A stretch of DNA of 64,000 nucleotides from Achromobacter sp. HZ34 (GTDB lineage: Bacteria; Pseudomonadota; Gammaproteobacteria; Burkholderiales; Burkholderiaceae_B). Positions within the stretch are counted from its first letter, which is position 1. Each line of letters opens with the position of its first letter. Position numbers and translations under genes: made by a program. This document shows positions 56,293 to 64,000 of this stretch, piece by piece. The notes beneath the pieces are model-generated. The model did no database searches, was not told where the DNA came from, and saw nothing but the letters and a program-made list of their open reading frames with translations. Where the stretch lies: assembly GCF_002209485.1 (NCBI RefSeq), contig NZ_NJIX01000005.1, positions 310,001 through 374,000 of the forward strand. Direction: 5' to 3'.

Positions 56293-56664
56293 ATGAAGAA
56301 GAATATCCGCGGCATCATGTACACCGGCGCGCTGCTGGCCGGCCTGTCCCTGGGCGGCGCCAGCCATGCCGCGCAGCCCGTAAGGCTGGTGGTGGCTTTC
56401 CCGCCGGGTGGTCCGGCCGACACCCTGGCCCGCGTACTGGCCAAGGAGCTGGCCGACGAACTGAAGGATTCGGTGATCGTCGAGAACAAGCCGGGGGCCA
56501 ACGGCGCCATCGCCATCACTTATGTGATGCGCGGCCCCGCCGACGGCAGTGTCCTGTTCCTCAGTTCGGCGGGTGCCATCGCCATCAATCCCGCGCTGTA
56601 TCCAAGCCTGCCGTACAAGCCGCAGGAGGACCTGACGCCGATTTCCCTGGTGGTGCATACGTAG
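56293..56664 (+). pseudogene. 3'-truncated Bug/TctC-family gene (123 codons)
   Basis: It begins like an intact Bug gene, with good ribosome-binding site GGAG, signal peptide and the PPGGPADTLARVLAKEL, VIVENKPGANG motifs. It stops at 123 codons, where normal members have about 325. The missing C-terminal half is not found in other frames downstream: bases 56665-56745 hold no Bug-like sequence and the CMD gene converges there. A secreted, half-size receptor lobe could still be made, but it cannot bind ligand in the usual two-lobe way. Confidence 0.85.
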
Positions 56665-56745
56665 GCCTGCCGCGGCATGGCAAGACAAGACGATGAGGCG
56701 AGAACGGGGAGGCCCCGGCTCGCCCCTGCGAAGGCATCGTCCTGC

Positions 56746-57435
56746 TCAAGCCGCGCTTTCGTACAGCTTCATCGCCATCATGCCGTGCGCCGCGCCACCG
56801 CCGGCGCGCAACGCGGCGGTGATGTACACGGTCTCTGCCAACTCGGCCTCCGTCACGCCCAGCTTCTTTGCCTTGGCGGTATGGGTTTCCAGGCAATACA
56901 CGCATTGCGTGGTCAACGCCACCGCCACCGCCAGCACCTCGCGCCACTTGGTCGGAATTGCCCCATCCTCGCGCCCGGCCGCCGTGTCGGCGAAATTGCG
57001 ATACGCCGCGAACTCCGTGGGCGCTGCCTCGCGCAGCTTCTTCGCGAACGACCGGTCGGTCGACTCATGGTAAGTGGGCGCGCCCGCGTTCTCCTTGCCC
57101 GCGTGCTCGTACAGCTTCATGGCCATCATGCCATGCGCGGCTGCCGCGCCGGCGCGCAGCGCGGCCGTCACGTAAACCGCTTCCGCCAGTTCGGCCTCGG
57201 TCACGCCCAGCTGGCGCGCCTTGGCGGTATGGGTTTCCAGGCAATACACGCATTGCGTGACCAGGCCGACCGCCACCGCGATCAGCTCACGGTACTTGGG
57301 CGGAATGGCGCCGTCCTGGCGTCCTACGGCCGTATCGGAAAAATTCCGATAGGCCTTGAATTCCTCGGGCGCCGCCTCGCGCAGCTTCTTCGCAAACGAG
57401 CGGTCGGTCGACTCGTGATAATGCACTACGGACAT
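56746..57435 (-). CDS. tandem AhpD/carboxymuconolactone-decarboxylase-like protein (229 aa)
   Basis: Two CMD/AhpD domains in one chain: residues about 5-113 and 122-229. They are roughly 83 % identical by eye, and each has the peroxidase-type Cys-x-x-Cys...His motif (QCVYCLETH: Cys62, Cys65, His69 and Cys178, Cys181, His185). AhpD-like proteins use this pair for thiol-based peroxide or disulphide reduction and normally have one domain per chain. It lies 29 bp after the last gene of the amino-acid ABC operon, on the same strand. The duplication is exactly 348 bp long. Confidence 0.9.
   Translation of the reverse strand: MSVVHYHESTDRSFAKKLREAAPEEFKAYRNFSDTAVGRQDGAIPPKYRELIAVAVGLVTQCVYCLETHTAKARQLGVTEAELAEAVYVTAALRAGAAAAHGMMAMKLYEHAGKENAGAPTYHESTDRSFAKKLREAAPTEFAAYRNFADTAAGREDGAIPTKWREVLAVAVALTTQCVYCLETHTAKAKKLGVTEAELAETVYITAALRAGGGAAHGMMAMKLYESAA
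56762..57420 (-). repeat. in-frame tandem duplication, 348-bp period
   Basis: Two successive copies (56762-57072 and 57110-57420) repeat with a 348-bp (116-codon) offset, giving the two CMD domains. The high identity between the copies and the matching ends (for example cgactc at 57061 and 57409) indicate a fairly recent intragenic duplication. Confidence 0.85.
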
Positions 57436-57464
57436 GTGGATTCTCCTGTGAGCTTGGGGGGGAT

Positions 57465-58265
57465 TCAATCGCGCAGTATGTCGGCCAGAAACTTGCGCGC
57501 GCGCGGACTCGTCGGGTTGCCGAAGAAAGCCTCCGGCGGCGCGGTCTCGATGATCTGTCCGCAGTCCATGAAAATCACGCGGTCGGCCGAGGCCCGCGCG
57601 AAGCCCATCTCGTGCGTCACGACCACCATGGTCATGCCATCGGCCGCCAGCTGCTGCATGATCTCCAGCACGCCGCGCACCATCTCCGGATCCAGGGCGC
57701 TGGTGGCCTCGTCGAACAACATCAGCTTCGGCTCCATGATCAGCGCCCGTGCGATGGCGACGCGCTGCTGCTGTCCTCCAGAAAGCTGCGACGGAAATTT
57801 GTGGGCCTGGTCCGCGACGCCGAAGCGGGCCAACAAATCCATGGCCTTGGCCCGCACCGTCGCGGCTGGCAGGCCACGTACCTTGACCGGCGCGAAGCTG
57901 ACGTTTTCCAGCACGGTCTTGTTGGGGAACAGGTTGAACTGCTGGAACACCATCCCGACCTCGGACCGCAGCCTGGCCAAGGGCCGGCCTTCTTCGGGCA
58001 GCGGTTGGCCATCGATCTCGATGGCGCCGCCGTCGATGCGCTCCAGGCCGTTCATGGTGCGGCACAACGTGGACTTGCCCGAACCCGACGGCCCCACTAC
58101 CACGATGACCTCACCGCGGGCGATTTCCAGTTCAATGTCGCGCAACACATGATGGCTGCCGAAATGCTTGTTGACACGCTGCATGCGCACCAGGACCGGC
58201 GCGCCCGCGCCAAGCCGGTCTTGCATGCGCGCGGCGGCGGTCTGCTCGCGGATGGCGGTATCCAT
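57465..58265 (-). CDS. polar amino-acid ABC transporter ATP-binding protein, GlnQ/HisP type (266 aa)
   Basis: ABC ATPase with Walker [10 protein letters not shown] (about 54-62), Q-loop [11 protein letters not shown], signature [15 protein letters not shown] and Walker [15 protein letters not shown], as in GlnQ/HisP. It forms the cytoplasmic motor for amino-acid import with the two permeases upstream. The start at 58265 overlaps the permease stop by 1 bp (TAATG), and the N-terminal 25 residues are an extra hydrophilic extension. Confidence 0.95.
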   Translation of the reverse strand: MDTAIREQTAAARMQDRLGAGAPVLVRMQRVNKHFGSHHVLRDIELEIARGEVIVVVGPSGSGKSTLCRTMNGLERIDGGAIEIDGQPLPEEGRPLARLRSEVGMVFQQFNLFPNKTVLENVSFAPVKVRGLPAATVRAKAMDLLARFGVADQAHKFPSQLSGGQQQRVAIARALIMEPKLMLFDEATSALDPEMVRGVLEIMQQLAADGMTMVVVTHEMGFARASADRVIFMDCGQIIETAPPEAFFGNPTSPRARKFLADILRD

Positions 58266-59098
58266 TACGTTTCCCCTTTCGAAAATGCGGCGCCGCGCAA
58301 GGCGAGCCGCCGTTCCACCCAGCTCGACACCCCGGACATGGCCAGGTTCAGCACCAGGTAGATGGCCGTCACCACCAGGACGCTCTGCAGAATGAAGTTG
58401 GTGTACTCGCCTATCATCTTGGCGCTGTACAGCAGCTCCTCGTAGCTGATGACATAACCCAGCACCGTGCCCTTCAGCAGATAGATGATCTGCGACACCA
58501 GCGCCGGCATGGCCGCCCGGAACGCCTGCGGCAGGACGATGTACCAACAGGCGCGCGGCCGTGTCAGCCCCAGGGACAGGGATGCTTCCATCTGCCCTTT
58601 GGGAATGCTTAGCAGACTGGCACGCAGCACCTCCGCGATCATCGCGGCATTGGTGATGGTCAGGGCCAGCACCAGTTGCCAGTAGACCGCCAGACGTATG
58701 CCGTAGTACGGCAGGATCAGGATGGTGAAATAGAGCACCAGCAGCGTCGGCAGCGACCGCGTCACTTCCACATAGGCGGCTGCGCCGCCGCGCACCCAAC
58801 GCCGCCGCGACAGCCGCAGCAGGGCCAGCGCGGTGCCCAGCACCAATGCCAGCACGCCGGCCGCTGCGGCCGCGCTGACCGTGGCGTACAAAGCCGACGC
58901 CAGCAGCTTCAGCACGCCGGCGGACTCGAAGATCTGCCATTTCTTCCATTCCAGCCCGCCCGCCTGAGCGAAGCGATGCAGGACCAGCCAGACCGCGCCC
59001 GCCAGCAACGGCACGGCCGCGAGCGAGGCCAGCCTGATATTGCGACGCCCGCGAGGTCCGGGCGCATCGAACATGCGATCGAGGGGAGACGCCGTCAT
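58265..59098 (-). CDS. amino-acid ABC transporter permease, HisMQ type (277 aa)
   Basis: HisM/GlnP-like permease with about five helices and the EAA loop ([30 protein letters not shown], about residues 185-214). It has an N-terminal extension of about 55 residues with an extra helix compared with the partner permease. It overlaps the partner by 4 bp (ATGA), which supports a heterodimeric channel. Confidence 0.93.
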   Translation of the reverse strand: MTASPLDRMFDAPGPRGRRNIRLASLAAVPLLAGAVWLVLHRFAQAGGLEWKKWQIFESAGVLKLLASALYATVSAAAAAGVLALVLGTALALLRLSRRRWVRGGAAAYVEVTRSLPTLLVLYFTILILPYYGIRLAVYWQLVLALTITNAAMIAEVLRASLLSIPKGQMEASLSLGLTRPRACWYIVLPQAFRAAMPALVSQIIYLLKGTVLGYVISYEELLYSAKMIGEYTNFILQSVLVVTAIYLVLNLAMSGVSSWVERRLALRGAAFSKGET

Positions 59099-59739
59099 CG
59101 GGTAAACCTCACTTTGCGATCGATAAAGCCACCCATCAGGCCACCCAGCAACGCGATGGTGACGTAGGCCAATCCAACCCCGAAGAACAGCATGGGTTCG
59201 GCCTCCCGGATGTTGACCCGTTGCGCCACGCCGGTCAGGTCCGCCAGGCCGACGATGGCAATCATCGAACTGTTGATGACCGTCTTGATGAAGACGTTGG
59301 TGAGTGGCTGCACCACACTGCGCACCGCCTGGGGCAGCACGATGTGGAACAGGGTCTCGCGGTTGGTCAGGCCCAACGCCCGCGCTGCCTCGGCCGAACC
59401 GATGTCGACGCAGTTGATGCCGGCGCGGAGTACCTCGCACGCGAAAGCGCCTTCGTATATCGCCAGTACCACCACCACCGACGTCACCAGCGGCAAGGTC
59501 AGTCCGATCTGCGGCAAGCCGAAGACCACGATGAAAACCAGCGCCAACGAGGGGATATTGCGGATCACTTCGACATAGACCGTCCCGGCCCAGCGCAGCG
59601 GCACGATGCGGCTGGTACGCAGGATCACGCCCAGCGTGCCCAGGACGAGCGCGCCGACGTACGCCATGATCGAAACCTTCAATGTCAGCAGCAGTCCCGA
59701 GGCGAACATGCCCCAATACGGCCAATCAGAAATATGCAT
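59095..59739 (-). CDS. amino-acid ABC transporter permease, HisMQ type (214 aa)
   Basis: Compact HisQ/GlnP-like permease: [23 protein letters not shown] at the N-terminus and the EAA loop [30 protein letters not shown] (about 123-152). It follows the binding-protein gene by 13 bp and is first of the two permeases. All five genes from 60736 to 56746 are probably one transcript. Confidence 0.93.
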   Translation of the reverse strand: MHISDWPYWGMFASGLLLTLKVSIMAYVGALVLGTLGVILRTSRIVPLRWAGTVYVEVIRNIPSLALVFIVVFGLPQIGLTLPLVTSVVVVLAIYEGAFACEVLRAGINCVDIGSAEAARALGLTNRETLFHIVLPQAVRSVVQPLTNVFIKTVINSSMIAIVGLADLTGVAQRVNIREAEPMLFFGVGLAYVTIALLGGLMGGFIDRKVRFTR

Positions 59740-59752
59740 GACAGACGGCCGC

Positions 59753-60736
59753 TCAATCCAGATTGAGCTTGGGCAGCAAGTCCTTGCCGGGTGTCGGCAG
59801 GGTTGACGTCGCGCCTTCGACCTGTCCCAGCGTATGGTTGAAGGCTTCCTGCCAGATGCCGTCCTTGATCAACAGCTTGAGCCAGTTGTTGACGAACTCG
59901 ACCGACTCCGGTGAGTTCAAAGCCAGGCCGATGCCATAAGGCTCGTAGGTGAAGGGCTCGCCCACCACTTTCAGGCCGCCGGCCTGCGACTGGCCCAGCA
60001 GCACCGGACGGTCCTGGACCTCGGCGTCGACGCGGCCCTGGCGCAGCGTGGCCTCGCACTCACTGCTCGACTCCAGCGTGATCAGTTCCGCGCTGGGCAC
60101 GCGTTTGGTCATCGTCAGGTAGGCTGTTCCGCCCTTGGTGACACAGACTTTACGCTTGGCCAGGTCCTTGAGCTTGTGAATGTCCGTGTTGTCGGCACGG
60201 ACGGCGATAGACTGGCCGCTGATCAGGTACGGCCCGGCGAAATCCACTTTTTTCTGGCGCTCCGGGGTGATGGAATAGGTGTAGAACACCGCCTGCACCG
60301 TCTTGTTGTTGATCAGCGCCTCTCGCGTTTCAGACGTGACGATTTTCTCATCGACCTCGGACTTGCCCGTCAGGTACTTGGCCAGCAGCAAGGCCATGGT
60401 GGCATCGAAACCTTCCAGTTCACCCGTGATCGGGTTCTTCACCGAGAACAATTTCTGCGTCTTGCTGCCGCCATAGGTCAGCTTGCCTTCTACATGGGCA
60501 TCCCAAAGCGGGGAATTCTTCGGAATATCCTTGGGATCCGCAACCGGCGCTTGCTCCAGCAAGGCCTTGCGCCACTCGTTCGAACCCATCAGCGGAGCAG
60601 CCGCCATGGCGGCAGGCATGTGTATCGACGTTGCGCCGGCGACCACGGCGCATGCCGCCAGCAGAGTCGTCCGCAAGATCTTCCGATATGGCTTGCGGGT
60701 AGGGGCGGCCTGCGTTTTTATTCGATTCCGGCGCAT
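59753..60736 (-). CDS. amino-acid ABC transporter substrate-binding protein, SBP family 3 (327 aa)
   Basis: Periplasmic binding protein with signal peptide (about 1-45) and the SBP_bac_3 fold: NPITGELEGFDATMALLLAKYL, VDFAGPYLISGQSIAVRADN and the hinge KDLAKRKVCVTKGGTAY are typical of glutamate/aspartate/cystine-type receptors. About 35 residues before the fold begins are positively charged, so the exact start may be a few codons inside. It is the first gene of the ABC operon and defines its ligand, which is not identifiable here. Confidence 0.92.
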   Translation of the reverse strand: MRRNRIKTQAAPTRKPYRKILRTTLLAACAVVAGATSIHMPAAMAAAPLMGSNEWRKALLEQAPVADPKDIPKNSPLWDAHVEGKLTYGGSKTQKLFSVKNPITGELEGFDATMALLLAKYLTGKSEVDEKIVTSETREALINNKTVQAVFYTYSITPERQKKVDFAGPYLISGQSIAVRADNTDIHKLKDLAKRKVCVTKGGTAYLTMTKRVPSAELITLESSSECEATLRQGRVDAEVQDRPVLLGQSQAGGLKVVGEPFTYEPYGIGLALNSPESVEFVNNWLKLLIKDGIWQEAFNHTLGQVEGATSTLPTPGKDLLPKLNLD

Positions 60737-60916
60737 GTCTGTTCTCCTTGTTGCAGGCGACTATGGACTAATAGAAACCCCGCAACAATTTAAATCTGCG
60801 CATGGAAACTTAAGCGTTTCTTATAGGTCCTCTATGAAGCATGCCTGCGGACGAACCCGCTTTTTCAGGGAAATCCCTAGGCGTCTTGCGTCACGCAGGC
60901 ACAGGACAGCCAGCGA

Positions 60917-61411
60917 TCATCCGAGCACGCCAGGATTGTCGCGCCAGACCCGATAACACAACGCGGTGGCGAAGCTGACCCAGGCCAGGTAAGGCACGAG
61001 CAGCAGGCCCGCCAGCGCGCGCACACGCCAGAAGCCGATCAGCGTCGCCAGGATAAGCAGCCACAGCACGCAGATATCGGCGAACGCCCACGCACCCAGG
61101 TGCCAGGCGAAGAACAGCCAGCTCCATAGCGCATTCACGGCGAGCTGTACCAGGAACAGGCGCAACACGGGTCCGCGGGAATGCCACCCGCCAGCCCGCC
61201 ATACCAGCCATGCCGCGACGCTCATCAAGACATACAGTACGGTCCATGCCGGCCCGAAGACGCTCGCGGGCGGCGCCCACGCCGGCTGGACGAGCGTGCC
61301 GTAGAACTCGGCGGCCTGCACCGACGCAATGGCACCGATGGCACCGGTGACTAAGCCGGCTGCAAGCCAGCCGAGCAATCCGAGTAACTGCCGCGTGTTT
61401 GAGATGGTCAT
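60917..61411 (-). CDS. tspO: TspO/MBR-family tryptophan-rich sensory protein (164 aa)
   Basis: Five-helix membrane protein of the TspO/peripheral benzodiazepine receptor family. The family pattern FYGTLVQPAWAPPASVFGPAWTVLYVLMSVAAWLVW (about 31-66), with conserved Trp and Pro, is intact, as is LYVLFF-like packing in later helices. TspO binds tetrapyrroles and takes part in porphyrin handling and stress responses in bacteria. It stands alone between two catabolic loci. A Leu-rich first helix may act as a signal anchor. Confidence 0.92.
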   Translation of the reverse strand: MTISNTRQLLGLLGWLAAGLVTGAIGAIASVQAAEFYGTLVQPAWAPPASVFGPAWTVLYVLMSVAAWLVWRAGGWHSRGPVLRLFLVQLAVNALWSWLFFAWHLGAWAFADICVLWLLILATLIGFWRVRALAGLLLVPYLAWVSFATALCYRVWRDNPGVLG

Positions 61412-61501
61412 GCGCTGCTCCTCGTCCCGGTGGGGACGTTCAACTGCGTGGAGCTTACCCTAGCCCGCGCCATCGACGGCAGTCCTGATCGCGCTGCTCC
61501 A

Positions 61502-62485
61502 TCAGTTCGTCGTGATATGCCCCACTTCGATCACGCGCTTCCAGCGGTCGTATTCTTCCGCCTGGAACCTGGTGAATTCGGCCGGGGTATTGCCCACGAT
61601 CTCGAAGCCCAGTTCAAGCAGCTTGGGCTTGATCGACGGGTCGTTCAGGCTTTCGACGATGGCGCCGCGCAACTTGTCACGGATGGCCACCGGCAGGCCC
61701 TTGGGAGCGGCGAAGGCTTGCCAGGATGTGACGGTCACGCCTTTGAAGCCAAGCTCTTCCATCGTCGGCACGTCAGGCAGCAGCGGCGAACGCTTGGCAC
61801 TGGTGACGGCCAGGGCGCGCAGCTTGCCGGCCTGGATGTGGGTCAGGCAGGTGTTGATGTTGGAGAACGAGGCATCCACCTGACCACCCAGCAAGTCGAC
61901 GATGGCGGGCGCGCCGCCCTTGTACGGCACGTGCGTGCCTTCGGTATGGGTTTCCTGCCAGAACAGGGCCGCGGTCAGGTGGTCCGACGTGCCATTGCCG
62001 GCCGATGCGAACGTCATCTTGCCCGGATTGGCCTTCAGGTAGTCCATCACGTCTTTCAAGGAATGAAAGTTCGACTTCGCGTTGACGACCAGGACGTTGG
62101 GCGCCTGCACGGCAACGGTGATGTAGTCGAAATCCTTGCGGGCGTCGTAGCCGGGATTCGACACCAGATGCGGTGAGATGACGAAGGGACCCAGCGAAGA
62201 CACCAGGATGGTGCTGCCGTCAGGCGCGGCACGCTTGGCATAGGCGGCGCCCGTGGTGCCGCCGGCGCCCGGCTTGTTTTCCGTCAGGAACGTGCCGCCC
62301 AACTTCTCTCCCACTTTCTGCGCGACGGCGCGGGCGATGAAGTCCGTCGATCCGCCCGGCGGGAAAGGCACCAGGAAGGTGACGGGTTTGTTGGGCCATG
62401 CGGCCGCGGTGTCCGCGGCCGCAGCGATGGTGGGCGCCCCCAGGGCGACGCCGACAGCGACCAGGGCGGTCAATAAGCGTTTCAT
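61502..62485 (-). CDS. Bug/TctC-family periplasmic solute-binding protein (327 aa)
   Basis: Bug receptor with signal peptide about 1-24 (APTIAAAAD), WPNKPVTFLVPFPPGGSTDFIAR, FLTENKPGAGGTTG and GTHVPYKGGAPA. It is 62 bp downstream of the enolase-superfamily dehydratase gene on the same strand, so the aldarate that is dehydrated may be its ligand. The pair is divergent from a LacI regulator. Confidence 0.93.
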   Translation of the reverse strand: MKRLLTALVAVGVALGAPTIAAAADTAAAWPNKPVTFLVPFPPGGSTDFIARAVAQKVGEKLGGTFLTENKPGAGGTTGAAYAKRAAPDGSTILVSSLGPFVISPHLVSNPGYDARKDFDYITVAVQAPNVLVVNAKSNFHSLKDVMDYLKANPGKMTFASAGNGTSDHLTAALFWQETHTEGTHVPYKGGAPAIVDLLGGQVDASFSNINTCLTHIQAGKLRALAVTSAKRSPLLPDVPTMEELGFKGVTVTSWQAFAAPKGLPVAIRDKLRGAIVESLNDPSIKPKLLELGFEIVGNTPAEFTRFQAEEYDRWKRVIEVGHITTN

Positions 62486-62547
62486 CAGTCTGTCTCCTCA
62501 GCTTGGGCGTCGAGCGCCCGTTATGTAATGAATTTTCCGTGCTGCCC

Positions 62548-63690
62548 TCAAGCCCGTTTGCCGACCTCCACCTGCTCACGGGTCCACGCACGCGCCTGGT
62601 CCGTCAGGCTCAGCCCCAGGCCCGGGCGGTTGGGCACCAGCATGCGCCCGTCACGCGTCTCCAGGCGCTCATGGAACAGCGGTTCCAGCCAGTCGAAATG
62701 CTCGACCCATGGCTCGGTCGGATAGATCGCCGCCAGATGCACGTGCAATTCCATCGCGAAGTGCGGGGCCAGCATCAGGCCTGCGTGGTCGGCCTGCGAC
62801 AGGATCTTGAGGAAAGGCGTGATGCCCCCGACGCGCGGCGCATCGGGCTGGATGTAGTCGGCGGCGCGGTGGCGAATCAGGTCGCCATGTTCGGCGGCGC
62901 TCGTCAGCATCTCGCCGGTGGCGATGGGCGTGTCGAAGGCGGCGGCCAGCGCGGCGTGGCCTTCATGGTCGTAGGCATCCAGGGGCTCCTCGATCCACAC
63001 CAGGTCGAACTGTTCGAAGATGCGGCACATGCGCTGGGCGGTCGGGCGATCCCATTGCTGGTTGGCATCCACCATCAGGGGCACGTTGTCACCCAGGTGC
63101 TTGCGCACCGCTTCCACGCGGCGGATGTCCAGCTGGCGGTCCGGTTGGCCCACCTTCAGCTTGATACCGCCTATGCCCTTTTCGCGCGACGCCGACGCAT
63201 TCACCAGCAACTGATCGGTCGGCGTGTGCAGAAAACCGCCCGAGGTGTTGTAGCACTGGACGGAATCCCGATAAGCCCCCAGCAGCTTGGCCAGCGGCAG
63301 GCCGGCGCGGCGCGCCTTGAGGTCATACATGGCCACGTCGAAGGCGGCGATGGCCTGGGTAGACAGCCCGCTGCGGCCGACCGAGGCGCCGGCCCAGGCC
63401 AGCTTGACCCACAGGCGGCCGATGTCGCTGGGATCCTCACCCAGCAGCACGGGGGCGATTTCCTTGGCATGCGCGAACTGGCCGGGACCGCCCGCGCGCT
63501 TGGAGTAGCTGATGCCCAAACCTTCGTGGCCGTCCTTGGTCTGCATCTCGACGAACAGCAGCGCCACTTCCGTCATGGGTTTCTGGCGGCCCGTCAGCAC
63601 CTTGGCGTCGCTGATGGGGGTGGCCAGCGGCAGATAGCACGAGGAAATGCGCATCCAGCTGATGCTGTCGGGGGAGAAGGTCTGGGTCAT
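62548..63690 (-). CDS. enolase-superfamily sugar-acid dehydratase, galactarate/L-talarate dehydratase-like (380 aa)
   Basis: Mandelate racemase/muconate-lactonising-type enzyme: an N-terminal capping domain and TIM barrel. The catalytic Lys pair (GIKLKVGQP), metal ligands in DANQQW, EEPLDAYD and GEMLTS, and the APHFAME His region are intact. Long stretches such as WIEEPLDAYDHEGHA, GRMLVPNRPGLG and PWVEHFDWLEPLFHERLE are the kind seen in characterised L-talarate/galactarate dehydratases, which yield 5-keto-4-deoxy-D-glucarate. ATG 63690 is chosen; longer in-frame starts run into the promoter and the operator. A Bug gene follows. Confidence 0.85.
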   Translation of the reverse strand: MTQTFSPDSISWMRISSCYLPLATPISDAKVLTGRQKPMTEVALLFVEMQTKDGHEGLGISYSKRAGGPGQFAHAKEIAPVLLGEDPSDIGRLWVKLAWAGASVGRSGLSTQAIAAFDVAMYDLKARRAGLPLAKLLGAYRDSVQCYNTSGGFLHTPTDQLLVNASASREKGIGGIKLKVGQPDRQLDIRRVEAVRKHLGDNVPLMVDANQQWDRPTAQRMCRIFEQFDLVWIEEPLDAYDHEGHAALAAAFDTPIATGEMLTSAAEHGDLIRHRAADYIQPDAPRVGGITPFLKILSQADHAGLMLAPHFAMELHVHLAAIYPTEPWVEHFDWLEPLFHERLETRDGRMLVPNRPGLGLSLTDQARAWTREQVEVGKRA

Positions 63691-63736
63691 GGATGTCTCC
63701 GTATGTCTGCAATGCCAACGTCGTGGGTGTTGGATG

Positions 63737-63748
63737 GACAACGTTGTC
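63737..63748. promoter_or_regulatory. palindromic LacI-type operator 1
   Basis: GACAACGTTGTC is a perfect 12-bp palindrome with the central CG usual for LacI-family operators. It lies 47 bp upstream of the dehydratase start, over its likely promoter, and a nearly identical site is found 112 bp away. It is probably bound by the LacI-type protein encoded at 63915. Confidence 0.75.
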
Positions 63749-63848
63749 ATTTTTAGGAAAAAAATGGGCACCGAGCCACGCTTCCGGAATGAAAGGGCAT
63801 CAAGCCTGCCTCCGCAACGCGTTTGTTCGGTGCTTCACTGCGAAAAAT

Positions 63849-63860
63849 GATAACGTTGTC
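63849..63860. promoter_or_regulatory. palindromic LacI-type operator 2
   Basis: GATAACGTTGTC differs from operator 1 by one base and is 112 bp from it, 55 bp upstream of the LacI gene start. Two sites on both sides of the divergent promoters suggest looping or joint autoregulation. Confidence 0.7.
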
Positions 63861-63914
63861 CACTCGCTCTCACAACCCTGTGTTGCATCGGGGAATACCC
63901 TGATCTTCGAATCC

Positions 63915-64000
63915 ATGTCGTCCATCAAGCAGAAGTCGATCACCCTGCACGACGTCGCCCGCGAGGCCGGCGTTTCGCTGATTACCGCATCGCGCGCGCT
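63915..64000 (+). CDS. LacI-family transcriptional regulator, N-terminal end (partial)
   Basis: The gene runs off the right edge of the window; only 28 complete codons are visible. MSSIKQKSITLHDVAREAGV and SLITASRA are the typical LacI helix-turn-helix (DVAREAGVS...T.SRA). The start ATG 63915 gives the HTH at residues 12-28, as expected. It is divergent from the galactarate/talarate-type dehydratase gene, which it probably represses through the two palindromes in between. Confidence 0.9.
   Translation, partial: MSSIKQKSITLHDVAREAGVSLITASRA

Overview
The window is a GC-rich, gene-dense bacterial chromosome segment of the Bordetella/Achromobacter (Alcaligenaceae, Betaproteobacteria) type. The main clue is the number of periplasmic Bug (TctC-family) solute receptors: six intact and two broken, none beside TctA/TctB membrane genes. 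A betaproteobacterial trimeric porin, a fecI-fecR-receptor set, hemin ABC genes and many LysR/IclR-regulated CoA-ester and sugar-acid pathways agree with this. No rRNA, tRNA, CRISPR array, insertion sequence or prophage gene was seen. Genes are tightly packed: no gene-free stretch exceeds 300 bp, the longest being 24192-24488.

Layout. 2-4098: acyl-CoA dehydrogenase (partial), FAS1-like hydratase, CitE-like lyase, class III CoA-transferase and IclR regulator, an arrangement that fits itaconate- or mesaconate-type dicarboxylate degradation. 4171-9808: Bug receptors, an HpaI-type aldolase and a UxaA/GarD-family dehydratase, with a divergent LysR gene (sugar-acid catabolism). 9866-18486: EmrB-type MFS pump, FUSC protein, another Bug receptor, an ABC exporter, an RraA-like protein, and an NmrA-like reductase with a secreted cupin. 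18493-21962: a beta-lactamase regulon made of BlaI, an M56 metallopeptidase fused to an S11 DD-peptidase-like domain, an OXA-type class D beta-lactamase and an acyltransferase remnant. 22011-25988: exported protein, histidine phosphatase, lipoprotein and aldehyde dehydrogenase. 26106-36328: MFS protein, hemin ABC operon with a possible Fur box, porin, PEP-mutase-family lyase, CocE/NonD hydrolase and peptide-type binding protein.

36402-38225 is a lower-GC accessory insert: an AbiEii-like nucleotidyltransferase and a winged-helix partner with a highly symmetric operator. 38386-43564: DUF2322-like protein, LysR regulator, SLAC1-like channel, Mug glycosylase and PhoD phosphatase. 43710-47954: TonB receptor, FecR and FecI. 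48125-56664: a LysR-linked catabolic island (CaiB, two Bug receptors, two SDRs, an SMP-30 lactonase) that is visibly decaying, with three genes cut by internal or terminal deletions. 56746-60736: an amino-acid ABC operon ending in a tandemly duplicated AhpD/CMD protein. 60917-64000: TspO, a Bug receptor, a galactarate/talarate dehydratase-like enolase-superfamily enzyme and a divergent LacI regulator (cut by the window edge), with two matching palindromic operators between the last two.

The most unusual item is the beta-lactam-sensing locus. Its metalloprotease transducer carries a PBP7/S11-type sensor rather than the class D beta-lactamase-like sensor of classical BlaR1, and a three-fold TCTAGA repeat lies upstream of blaI.
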